Shown: piece by piece, positions 23,564 to 34,323 of the stretch | How the letters are laid out: the number at the start of each line of letters is the position of its first letter | Position numbering within the stretch: position 1 is the first letter of the stretch | DNA from: Scylla paramamosain | Lineage: Eukaryota; Arthropoda; Malacostraca; Decapoda; Portunidae | Direction: 5' to 3' | Assembly: GCF_035594125.1 (NCBI RefSeq) | Contig: NC_087191.1 | Location: forward strand, 12,295,467-12,359,466 | Length of the DNA: 64,000 nucleotides | Notes under the pieces: generated by a model | The model's input: only the letters and a program-made list of their open reading frames with translations | What the model was told of the DNA's origin: nothing | Databases searched by the model: none | Translations under genes and position numbers: made by a program

Positions 23564-25237
23564 CAAAGTCACTGGTCCTGAAGATCCCCTGGACTTTGTG
23601 GCGCCAGTACTTCTTGAGACAGCTACACCTCAGTATCACTTTAAAGACACCTGTGTGTTCTATACCCCTCGATCCTTCACCCAACAGAGATCGGCGCCTC
23701 CAGCAACCCCTGCTCCGAGACCTACGCTGGGTCTGGGCCTTTCTCTGAGGTGGAGATGAGGGTGGTGAGGGACGAGATCATCAGGTTGGGCAGCAAGATC
23801 AAGGTTTATCTCACCTTCCACTCATACTCACAGCTGTGGATGTACCCCTGGGGCTACACCTCGGCCCTTCCTGACGACTGGAAGGACCTGGTGAGCGAAT
23901 TTCTGGTCTTGTTAACTTTTCTGTGCTTCTTATTTTGTTGTGACCTTTTCTTGGCAGTTTAATGAAAGGGTTTTGTATATTTTCATTAGAATTCTGCAGG
24001 ACAACACTCACAGTACAGGAGGTGACTGACCACAGCCAGTAAAGAACCAGCGACCTTTTTGTCATGGAAGAACCATCACCTTTTTTGTCACTACCCTCAG
24101 CCTCATCTCTTATCCATTCCTTCATACTCTTACATCATCTCTCCTTTCCTTCCAGCTTCACCACTTCTCTCACTTTCCTTCACCCTCCAGCTGTGTCATT
24201 CTATCTGTCTCCTGCAGGATAACCTCGCCCAGGATGCAGTCAGCGCCCTCACTGCTGTCCACGGCACCCAGTACGAAATTGGCTCATCCACCAACACCAT
24301 TTGTAAGTCTTTCTTTTTTTTTCACCTTTCTCTTTATTCGTGAACTGTATCAAAAGCTTCGCCATTTTATCTTCTTTGAACAGGACCCAGTGGAAGTTAT
24401 TGTGGGTTTCAATGGTGTTGTCACTCTTTAACTGGCACTGTTTAACCACTTCACTGCTAGACAAGTGTTTCCTTTACCATCAATAACTATTTCAGGCACT
24501 TTTTCTCTCCTTTCTGTGATGTTTGTGCAGTGTAAACAAAAGAAAGGGACTAAATTAATATTCTATTCCCTGTTTTCTCTCCTGTGTCTTCATGCCAACA
24601 ATTTCTACAGTGGTAAGAGACTGGCAAGAGACGCTCCTCGCAGTGATAGGGTGAAAGGTACTCTGGCTTTCAAGAGTGCTTCCATGGTTCTAGTGATAGT
24701 TGAACAGGCTCTGCTGGAAGCTATTCGAGTGCAGAAAACACACACACACTCTTTTTAAACCCACGCTGGTGAGCTTCTGAACACTGGTTTGAGTGGAAGG
24801 AGGATCACCGGGTCTAGATTACCACCTAGCGTGTAGGTTCCCCTCTACCTGAACAGTACCACCACCAGGACAAAACGCAAACACACACGCACGCTGTTAA
24901 CCCGCGTACCTCCACGTAACTGAGCCTCTAAACACAGACAGAGGCGAGATACTTCAAGGGAGACGAGGACGAGAGGGCATGAATCAAGAAAGAGCGCGCC
25001 AGTCCTTCTCCGGTAAATGTGCTATCCTCCTCTTTGTTCACAGACGCGGCGGCTGGAGGCTCAGATGACTGGGCTAAGGGTGTTGGCGGAGTCAAGTACG
25101 CCTACACAGTTGAGCTTCGGGACCAGGGATATTACGGCTTCCTGCTGCCTCCGAGCAAGATCATCCCGTCCGGTGAGGAGACCTTCGAGGCGCTCAAGGT
25201 CGTTGCGAACTTCGTCAAGAACACCTACAGTAAGTAA
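20341..25237 (+). CDS. CPB: Procarboxypeptidase B-like zymogen, copy 1 (8 exons)
   Basis: Exons are 20341-20414, 21530-21636, 21820-22007, 22516-22821, 23408-23501, 23688-23890, 24218-24302 and 25044-25237. All are GT-AG and in frame, giving 416 aa. An M14A metallocarboxypeptidase: signal peptide ([16 protein letters not shown]), propeptide ending near Arg111 before AMDW (tryptic activation), then a mature enzyme of about 305 aa. Catalytic features (bovine CPA numbering): zinc ligands in IHAREW (His69, Glu72) and FHSYSQL (His196), substrate-binding WRKTR and NRNWD, Tyr248 and Glu270 in VELRD. Position 255 in [10 protein letters not shown] is Asp, the mark of CPB specificity for C-terminal Lys/Arg. 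The Cys138-Cys161 pair is kept. A secreted digestive role is inferred from the family. Unlike copies 2 and 3 it has no intron between IDGG and IHAREW. A consensus GTAAGT donor overlaps the stop (25230-25235). Confidence 0.93.
20640..20945. repeat. 41-bp minisatellite in intron 1 of CPB copy 1
   Basis: The ccatcc(a/g)aggac core recurs every 40-41 bp at 20642, 20683, 20724, 20765, 20806, 20847, 20887 and 20927. Weaker diverged units lie upstream from about 20497. Confidence 0.92.
20978..21255 (+). repeat. Intron repeat, copy A (intron 1 of CPB copy 1)
   Basis: A segment of about 280 bp containing tcttccgtcact, a poly-T stretch and tgttcctttcca. It matches 22910-23230 in intron 4 of the same gene in the same orientation. 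Confidence 0.8.
22910..23230 (+). repeat. Intron repeat, copy B (intron 4 of CPB copy 1)
   Basis: The direct-repeat partner of 20978-21255, sharing the order cttccgtcact ... ccggaagaccgtacaac ... tccaaccaatcctagag ... poly-T ... accacgcctcagaccgc. The two differ at scattered positions and in poly-T length. Confidence 0.8.
23534..23562. repeat. (GT)n in intron 5 of CPB copy 1
   Basis: About 14 GT units some 30 bp after the donor that follows NWDFHWN. Copy 2 has a (TG)n at the equivalent place (28847-28867). Copy 3 does not. Confidence 0.9.
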
Positions 25238-25249
25238 TGAACGAAACGC

Positions 25250-25640
25250 AGCGAGATTCAGACGGCGAGAACTTTTTGCCTCTACAAGGAGAAGACCACG
25301 AAAAATGATAGATATGGAAAAGTGAGAGGTGAGAAAAATAAATGAATAAATATATGGAAAAAATATATATAAAAAACTAAATTAGCGGAAATACCCAACA
25401 AATAAAGAAAAGCCATTGAAATTCAGACGGCGACAAGAACTTTTTGCCTCAACACGGAGAAGACCACGAAAAATGATGAATATGGAGAGGTGAGAGGTGA
25501 GAAAAAAACAAATAAAAAAAAAATTAAGTTAACGTAAAAAAATCCAGCAAATAAAGACCTAAATCCAATGAAAATCAGATGGCGAGAAGAACCTGCTTGC
25601 TTCACCGACAGAGAGGACGACGAAAAATTACAAAAAACAC
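25250..25640. repeat. Three tandem repeats of about 160 bp in the 3' region of CPB copy 1
   Basis: Similar modules beginning near cagacggcgag start at about 25254, 25421 and 25575. Each continues into accacgaaaaatgat-like sequence and an A-rich tail. AATAAA at 25337-25342 and 25345-25350 in the first unit are candidate polyadenylation signals for the gene. Confidence 0.75.
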
Positions 25641-25767
25641 GGAAGCTTGAGCAAGAGAAAAAAAAGTATTGGAACCAGTGGACACAGACGACGTGAAGTG
25701 TTACCAAGTTGAGCGAGTAACGAACAACCTCACTGTAATTCTGATAAAACTTGCCCATGAAGAGGAA

Positions 25768-25768
25768 A

Positions 25769-25803
<35 letters not shown>
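25768..25803. repeat. (GAAA)n microsatellite
   Basis: About nine tetranucleotide units in the intergenic A-rich stretch. Confidence 0.95.
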
Positions 25804-25989
25804 TAACAAGAAATATGGAAGAGGGAGAAAAAAAAATAAGATAGATCATGAGGGAAGGAAAATCCAGCCTATTTCCCCGCAGTAGTGGAGATGTGACACG
25901 CATGACAAAATAAATCATGCACAATATTATAGCAACAAATACAATATAGTAGAAAAATAACTGTAGTGTTCATTCTCCTCATGATTCAG

Positions 25990-25990
<1 letters not shown>

Positions 25991-26078
<88 letters not shown>
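25991..26078. repeat. (CT)n microsatellite
   Basis: About 88 bp of CT, intergenic between CPB copies 1 and 2. Confidence 0.97.
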
Positions 26079-26082
<4 letters not shown>

Positions 26083-26229
26083 ACGTCTGGGTGTCTGTCA
26101 CCGCTTTCCTTGACGCGTTTCCTGTCTTGATTCGGCTGAAAAGTTACAGCCCAGGAAAAGAATTAAATGATGCAATGAGTTTTTTTTTCCTTAAGAGTTT
26201 TAAGAAATCTAGGAAAATAAAAGCGGTAA

Positions 26230-26745
26230 CGAGTGGGAAGCTACAGGAAGTCACGCATCCCACACGTCGCAGTCGCTGTATGAAACGCCTCCACCTGTTC
26301 ACACTTATCCCATCCATATACGTATACAAGTTACGTAATCTTCTTTTACAGTTATCTTATCTTCTTTTATAGCTCCCCATTGCCTCAGCACCAACAACCT
26401 CACTACTGAGTCTATTCCATTCATGTAGCGCTCTGTTTGAGAACCATTTCCTTCATGTCTCTTTTTGGAAATCTATCAAACCATTACTTCTTGTGCTATC
26501 TTGACTACTGACCATGACTCAGCACCAACAACCTCACTACTGAGTCTATTCCATTCATGTAGCGCTCTGTTTGAGAACCATTTCCTTCATGTCTTTTTTT
26601 GGAAATCTATCAAATTTGAACCCATTACTTCTTGTACAATCTTGACTACTGACCATGAGGATTTCGTTTAAGTCAACCTTGTTATGTCCCCTGTGCCACC
26701 TGAAGACTTCCCTCAGATATATAAGTGTTATGAGTCTAGGGGGTG
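26230..26745 (-). mobile_element. CR1/L2-like LINE 3' fragment, minus strand, internally duplicated
   Basis: On the minus strand it encodes fragments of the same tail as 18330-18995 (REVFRWHRGHNK, GFKFDRFPKKDM). A block of about 97 bp is directly duplicated at 26383-26480 and 26517-26613. The fragment ends less than 150 bp upstream of the TATA box of CPB copy 2. Confidence 0.75.
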
Positions 26746-26888
26746 GGGGGGAGGGCTCCTTCAAATGAACATTGGCTCCCGCAAGTATCTTAAAAAAATA
26801 AATAAATAAGAGGGCAACATTTTGACGCAAAGCAGAAAACGCATGCTACTGCGCTCAACAGGAAAAAATCGACCTGCAGGGAATTATG

Positions 26889-26897
26889 TATAAAAAG
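26889..26897 (+). promoter_or_regulatory. TATA box of carboxypeptidase copy 2
   Basis: tataaaaag lies 40 bp upstream of the ATG at 26929. A tcaggcttc initiator-like word at about 26910 is about 20 bp downstream. Confidence 0.8.
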
Positions 26898-26928
26898 GAT
26901 GAGTGGGGGTCAGGCTTCACACTCCACC

Positions 26929-29900
26929 ATGAAGGCTCTGCTCGTGTTGGCGTTACTGGTGCTGGCCGCCGCTGCCTTCCCGACTGACCCACGCCTCAAA
27001 GGGTAACCTGCGCCCTTGACACCCCTGCAACTCCCCACATCTCGCTACACAAGGCTTTCATCTTTCTCTCTCTCGCCTATTCTGTCCACCTCACTGCTGC
27101 AAGGGTTGACCGCTATTTTCAGTCTTTCATCTCATCTGGTAAACTCTGGAATTCCCTGCCTGCTTCTGTATTTCTCCCATCCAGTGAGTTGCACTTTCAA
27201 GAGGGAGGTTTCAAGACATTTATCCAATGGACCGGCATCTCAGTGGGCCTTTTTTCTTTTTTTTTTTTTGTTTTACTCCTTTTTTTGTTGCCCCACCCCA
27301 GAGCACCTCTCACATAATTAGAAAAATAAATAAATAAATAAAATAAATAAATAAATAAATAAATACAGTAAAAAAATCCTCAGATCACCCCTTGCCTCGC
27401 TATGTCCCCCTCACACCTGCACCTGTCACCCCTGCTCTCACCCCCTGCCACCCCTGCTCTCACCACCCCGTAACCACAGTCCCCCTCCCCCACAGAGCCA
27501 AGGTGGTGAGGGTGGTGCCGCAGACCCTGGACCAGCTCCACCACCTACACCAGCTGCTCCTGCAAGGCCGCCATGACTTCTGGCAGGAGCCGCGCGCCCT
27601 GGGTGAGTAGCGGCCCGCACTGCCACTGGCGAGGTCACACTGGCACTGTCCAGGTCACACTGCCACTGGTGCAGTTACACTGACACGGATGAGGCCACAC
27701 TGACACTGTTGGGGTCACACTGGCACTGTTGGGGTCACATTTGGGAGTCCCAGTAACCTTCACCATCTCTGCCAAAAAGCGGTTGCTCTGCGGAGCACAT
27801 TCAGATCAAGCTGAACTCATGCGGCTCCTCCTCAGGGTCACCCGTGGACATCATGGCCACCACCCGCCAACTGCCTCAGCTGGCGGCCTCCCTGGAGCAG
27901 CGCGGCATGGAGGTGAAGGAGCACATCAGCGACGTGAGCCGAGTGGTGGAGGAGCAGAGGACTCAGCGATATAAGCGAAGCCCTCAGGCAATGGACTGGA
28001 CGGCCTACCACGACTCTGACACGGTGAGCGGCGCCGAGCACGTTGGGCGCGACAGATGTAACAGTACACACGTCGCTCTGTGTGATATGTAGTAGCTGAG
28101 CTGTCTTTGATAGCTCTGTCAAAGACTGGAACTTCTTGTTCTGCCCGCAGATCAACCGGTGGATGGCCCAGCTGGCCTCAGACCACCCGGACCTGTGCAC
28201 GCTGGAGACGGTGGGCAAGTCTTACGAGGGCCGCCCCATGAACCTGCTGACGGTGGGCAAGGGCGGCGCTGACAAGCCGGGCATCTTCATTGACGGAGGT
28301 AAGACATGCCGCGCGGCAGGAATGTGCGGGTGTTGCTGCGGCACACGGCGCCTGTCGTCCTGCACGCGTGTGTTGTGGTTACGCTGTGTTGCGTCGCTTT
28401 GTGTTGTTCTGGTGACCTCTCCCTCACGTTACTTCACCTCCCACGCCCCTCGGCAGGAATCCACGCGCGGGAGTGGATCTCGCCCGCCACCGTCACCTTC
28501 CTGGTGAACCAACTCGTCACCAACAGCAGCGCCCACGACGACCTGCTGTCCAGCGTCAACTTCTACTTCATGCCGGTCATCAACCCCGACGGGTACGACT
28601 ACTCCTTCACCGATGTAAGTGTGGCCGCCTCTCCTTCCGCTGCCTGGTTCTTGTCCTTAACAGCCTCCTTCCCTCCCTCCACCGTCACGCCACTGCGGCT
28701 CATCCTCGCCATCTTTCCTCCCGCAGGACCGCTTGTGGCGCAAGACTCGCTCCAACACATCGCAAAGATGCAAGGGTGTTGACGCCAACAGGAACTGGGA
28801 CTTCCACTGGATGGGTGAGTCCTGTGCTCCACAACTGTTATCTGCATGTGTGTGTGTGTGTGTGTGTAGGGGCACAGAGCTGCGAGGGCCTTGATGCTCG
28901 TTACAAAGGTGTTCCTGATCCTTACTGGACAAAGATTTCACAAACAATATAGTGTTTAGTGTTTACAGGATACGTAACTGAATTTTTTATGTCCTGCCCC
29001 ATGTGTGGCATCATAGCAATACTGTGAAATTGAGCTGAAAGCGGCATACACTGGCCAGGGGAAGTGGCCTCCGGGGCTGAAGCCTTGCAGGACATTGAAG
29101 GTAAGGCGAGTCTGATGTGCTACCACTGAGGCCTTGGGTGACCACCGGGGACTGAGTGGACTCTGCACGGCTCTGACTGTGCTGTCATTGCATGAACACC
29201 CACACCACGCGGGCGTACACACGCTGTGCCTCTGATGTATTCCTTCCTGACCTTTTCCAGCCTTATCGGTCCCAGAGAACATTCCCACCTTCTGGTCTGT
29301 CCTCCCTTGATGTGCCCAGACCACCTCACTCTCGCCTTTCTCCTGGCCTGCGTGCATGTCGCGGTGACACTCAGCATCCCTACCTTCCCCAAACAGAAAT
29401 CGGTGCTTCTGACAACCCCTGCTCAGACATCTACGCCGGCCCTGAGCCTTTCTCGGAGGTGGAGATGAGGGTGGTGCGCGACCAGCTCACTAGCATCGCG
29501 GACATCAAAGTGTACCTCAGCCTGCATTCCTTCTCCCAGTTGTGGATGTATCCCTGGGGCTTCACTTCCTCCCTCCCTCACGACTGGCGGGACATGGTGA
29601 GCTGATCTTATTGATATTTTGAATTGCACTGTCTTCCGCCCTCCCAGAACCTGCACCAGTGTTTCTTTGTCTCCCTTCTCTTCTCCTCTGTGTCCTCCAA
29701 GCTTTCCTTACTTCTCCTGTGCTGATTTCTCTTCCTCTCGTTTCTCTCCATTCCTCTGTTACCTTCTCCAAACCATTGTAGTGACTTTTTTCCCTCTCTC
29801 TTGTCTTCTCTTCCTTATTCTTCCATCTTCCTTAAACCCTTCCTTGTACTATCTTCTTTTCCTCCTCCTCGTCTTCTCTTTTGCATGCCCAGCTTCTCTC

Positions 29901-30818
29901 CCTCACATCTTCTCTACCATGCCTGTCATTGAGCACTTTGTCTCTCTCCCAGGACCACCTCGCCAGGGAAGCAGTTACAGCCCTCACTGGCGTCCACGGC
30001 ACCTCTTATCAGATCGGCAGTCTTTCCCGTATATTGTGTAAGTGCCTGCGGTGTGGCCTCTTTGGAGTGTCATGGGAGCGATGAGAAATTTATCTAAAGG
30101 TGGGATGCACTGCTAAAGGATTCTATTCCTGGGTACTTCATCATCCCATCTCCACTACAGCCTGTTGAACTATCACTATAACTATGAAAACTCCCCCTAT
30201 CAACCTCAATAACTCTCCGTTGTGCTAAACCCTCGCTAGAATCATGAAAAATCTCCTTGAAAACCCCCAATGATTTCTAACACAGCTTCTTCAGCGATCA
30301 TTACAATCATGAAATACTTGAAAGCCGCGATAACACAGCCTGTCAAACTATCCCTAGAATCATGAAAACATTCTTGAAAATCACAATAACTTCCATTACA
30401 GCCTGTCAAACTATCACTAGAATCATGAAAACACCCTTAATGACCACCACAGCTTTCCATCGACTGCCAAACTGTCACTAAAACCATGAAAATATCTTGG
30501 AAGATCATTATAGTTTCCCCGGGCGCCTGTCAAAAGCAATCGAGATGAGCAGTCGAAGTGTTGAAGAAGTCTAGGAGCTCTTCCACTCAGTTCTCTCAGT
30601 TCCCTCGCCTTCCTCACGCAGATCCCGTCGGGGGAAGCTCTCAAGACTGGGCCAAGGGGATAGGAGGCATTAAATACTCCTATATATTGGAACTTCGTGA
30701 TACGGGCACCTACGGCTTTCTGCTTCCCGCCAGCCAGATCATCCCGTGTGGCGAGGAGGTCTTCCAGGCGTTCAATGTCGTCGCGAACTTCGTCAGAACC
30801 ATCTACACGAGCCGCTAG
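26929..30818 (+). CDS. CPB: Procarboxypeptidase B-like zymogen, copy 2 (9 exons), Gln at the S1' position
   Basis: Exons are 26929-27002, 27496-27602, 27836-28023, 28151-28298, 28457-28614, 28727-28814, 29397-29596, 29953-30037 and 30622-30818, giving 414 aa. It has a signal peptide ([16 protein letters not shown]), a propeptide ending near RSPQ/AMDW, then the M14A domain. Catalytic residues are kept: IHAREW, WRKTR, NRNWD, the His of LHSFSQL, the Tyr of [10 protein letters not shown] and Glu in LELRD. Two changes are notable. Position 255 (CPA numbering) is Gln instead of the CPB Asp, and position 198 is Phe instead of Tyr. Substrate preference is therefore unlikely to be plain Lys/Arg; a neutral or polar C-terminal residue is an inference. 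AATAAA at 31078-31083 is a possible polyA signal. Exons 4-5 with their intron are nearly identical to copy 3. Confidence 0.92.
28847..28867. repeat. (TG)n in intron 6 of CPB copy 2
   Basis: A short TG array about 30 bp after the donor that follows NWDFHWM, at the same gene position as the (GT)n in copy 1. Confidence 0.85.
30130..30540. repeat. Tandem repeat of about 65 bp in the last intron of CPB copy 2
   Basis: About six diverged units built on aatcatgaaaa, cttgaaaa, tttccattacagcc and tgtcaaactatcactag. Single diverged copies of the same family appear at 30870-31010, 32040-32200 and 34562-34690. Confidence 0.75.
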
Positions 30819-31347
30819 CAAGCTGACAGATGACCGTCGCAGTTTGGACAGACAATGTTCAGAAACGGCTATCTTCCAAGGCCACAGAGATGATTAGCCA
30901 GGTTCTCAAGAATGTTTCCCTTGTTAATAATGTAGAAATCTTGTATAATTGTTAGGAGAATCATAGAAACATCTTCAACTTCTACTACAGCCTTTTGAAA
31001 GTAGTGGAGATGTGGCGTGGAAGAGTTTCAGAATATGGACCAAACTTGCATGACGGTACCAATGTGAATGAACAAATTAATAAACAAACAGTAGTGAAAA
31101 CATGTATATGCATTGATTTTATGTATTATTTTCCGATGAACAAGCTCACACATAAATATCGCAACTTACACAACGATGCGTCAGTGAACAAATGCATTAA
31201 TATACAGTAGTGAAGATATAATTATTTGAGCGCTGACTAGATATATTACATTTTTTTCCGTGCACTAACTATCACGACACAGGAAACTTGAGAGTAGCGC
31301 TTTTAAAGACTGCAGATGACGCGTTAAGGTAGCAAGAAAGCACATCC

Positions 31348-31385
<38 letters not shown>

Positions 31386-31526
31386 GTGGGGGTGGAAGTG
31401 CTGCACATGGTAACGGACGCGCAGAGTGACGTCAATGAGCTGCGCAGTAACGGACAGACCATGAGGCGAGGGCAGTGCGTGGCGCGGCGAGGCAGTGAGG
31501 TGGTGAGTCAGGTTTCGCGCTGCACC
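30819..31526. other. Region between CPB copies 2 and 3
   Basis: It holds one dispersed intron-repeat copy (30870-31010), AATAAA at 31078-31083, a duplicated phrase near 31040 and 31140, a (GA)n run at about 31350-31384 and a GC-rich start region. No TATA box stands 40 bp before the ATG of copy 3, where 31480-31500 reads as GC-rich sequence. Confidence 0.5.
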
Positions 31527-34258
31527 ATGAATACTCTGCTCGTGTTGGCCGCAGTGCTGCTCGCCACTCCGGCACGCGGCCAGGACCTGAGTGGGTGAGA
31601 TGATCTGATCTAACTGTCTCCTCTCTCACTCCCATGACCACCCTTTCTTCCCTTACCTTTCCCGAATCCTGCCTTTGCTCTAATAAACTTTTCTCTTTCA
31701 CGAACACCCTGCCCGCCCCTGCAAACACCAGAAACCCCCTGTAAGCTTAATTTTCACACAGAAACCTTGTCTGATCCTGGGAACATCGCAAACACCCCTG
31801 TAAACTCATTTTCCCACACCGACACCCCATGACAGCACACCTGACGCCCATCTCTGTAAGCCGCGCCTCTCCACAGGGCCAAGACGCTGAGTGTAGTGCC
31901 GCAGACGGAGGCACAGCTGAAGGAATTGATCAAGCTCTTCGATGCTGGCCAGTACGACTTCTGGAGGGAGCCGCGTGACATGGGTGAGTACACTGTGGCT
32001 GGCTGACTCACCGAGAGCCGCATTCTTAAAGACGTCGAGGTCTCGCGAGGACAGTTTTGAAGGGCTACAGAGGTGATGAGTCGTGTCCTCATGGGTGTTT
32101 TCTCAGAATGACGATGCAGAACCCTTTCCTAAACTATCACCAGTTATAAAAACACACTTGAAAGCCACAGTAATTTCCACTACAGACGTTAAAAGTTGTC
32201 AACATCATGTGCCGAGACGCTGAAGAACACGAATCACTGCCAACACCAAGGGGCCCGTGGCGCCAAGCGGCTCTCTTCGCTGACACGCGTGGAGTCGAGG
32301 CCTCACATACTCGTAAATCTCCAGGTTCACATGTGTGCTGTGGGTGCTGCTTAGATCTGTCAGGGTCACAAACACTCACCGCCTCTTCACTCCACCAGGC
32401 ATGTCGGTGGACATCATGGCCACCGCCTCACAAGTGCAGGAGCTGACCGCTGCCCTGGAGCGGTCTGGCCTGAAGCCGCAGGTGAAGGTGGACGACGTGG
32501 CCCAGATGGTGATGCGGCAGAACAGCGGCGTGTACTCACGAGGCGCTCGCTCGCTGGACTGGGAGGACTACCACGACTCCTACACGGTGAGTGGCGCGGG
32601 GCAAGCCGCCCGCCTCGCCAGCCTGATGGGACTCCCAGCTCGCCGGCACTGACCACCACTAGCCTCCCTCACAAGATTATCCCGGTGGGTATTAGACTAC
32701 AAGAGAATGTCACAGCAAACCTCAACACCACCGCTCACCTCCTGTCTCTCCCGCAACACACACCTCGAGTCCTGCGGAGGGCCAAGCCTCGCAGTGCTGG
32801 GGAAGGACACACCTCATCCTTGGCAACATTAATAAATCATTGCACCACCAGACACACCTGTGTCAACATACTCAGCGCGGCACGGCGCGGCGTGGCCTAA
32901 TGAGGCCACGTCCGTGTCCTCAGTGATCAAAATGTAAACAAAGGTTGGCTAATAAAGGCTGTAACATTTATACCACGAACACTAATAAAACCAACACGCG
33001 ATGCCAAAGCAAAACTTGAACTATTATTGAGTTATCCAACCAGCGCCACCAAAGCTAAACCTCTTGCCTCGAGGGAAAGGCAGGATGACCATGCCATCCT
33101 CCCTGCTCTTGGGACAACACTCAAGACTCCCTCCCTCGTCACCCCCTCCTGAGAAACACCCTCCTACAGGTGTCCAGGCAACCCACCAGGCTGGACGGGT
33201 TTACATGTCACGCCTCCTCCCTTCCCTGCCCGCAGATCAACCGGTGGATGGCCCAGCTGGCCTCAGACCACCCGGACCTGTGCACGCTGGAGACGGTGGG
33301 CAAGTCTTACGAGGGCCGTCCCATGAACCTGCTGACGGTGGGCAAGGGCGGCGCTGACAAGCCGGGCATCTTCATTGACGGAGGTAAGACATGCCGCGCG
33401 GCAGGAATGTGCGGGTGTTGCTGCGGCACACGGGGCCTGTCGTCCTGCACGCGTGTGTTGTGGTTACGCTGTGTTGCGTCGCTTTGTGTTGTTCTGGTGA
33501 CCTCTCCCTCACGTTACTTCACCTCCCACGCCCCTCGGCAGGAATCCACGCGCGGGAGTGGATCTCGCCCGCCACCGTCACCTTCCTGGTGAACCAACTC
33601 GTCACCAACAGCAGCGCCCACGACGACCTGCTGTCCAGCGTCAACTTCTACTTCATGCCGGTCATCAACCCCGACGGGTACGACTACTCCTTCACCGATG
33701 TAAGTGTGGCTGCCGCTACTCAACACCCCTGACCCACACACAGCCTGTCATCCAGCACAACCTTCCCTGCACGGCCACCCTGCTGCCGCTCACCCCTATC
33801 CTCCCGCCCACAGGACCGTTTGTGGCGCAAGACTCGCTCGGAGCCCGCCTCGCCGGGAGGCTGCAGCGGCGCCGACGCCAACAGGAACTGGGACTTCCAC
33901 TGGATGGGTGAGTCCTGCGTGCCACACGGCAACAAGGGCGTCCCACATTCATCAGTGTTCCTTCTAGGACGCTTCTTTTTTTTCTAACGCGCGCCCATCT
34001 CCCCCACCAGAGGCCGGTACCAGCAACGACTCCTGCGTGGACAACTACGGCGGGTCCGCGCCCTTCTCTGAGGTAGAGATGCAGGTGGTGCGGGACCAGC
34101 TCACCAGGCTGCGCAACACCACCAAGGTGTACCTTACCTTCCACTCCTACGGCCAGAAGTGGATGTACCCCTGGGGCTACACCGCGGCGCTGCCTGAGGA
34201 CTGGCAGGACCTGGTGAGCTCTGTTTGACCGTTGTCCCCGCCATCATCGTCATCATCA

Positions 34259-34323
<65 letters not shown>

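Noticed and set aside
31432..31728. Minus-strand ORF of 98 aa over the copy 3 start
   Set aside because: Antisense shadow of the GC-rich first exon with no family resemblance.
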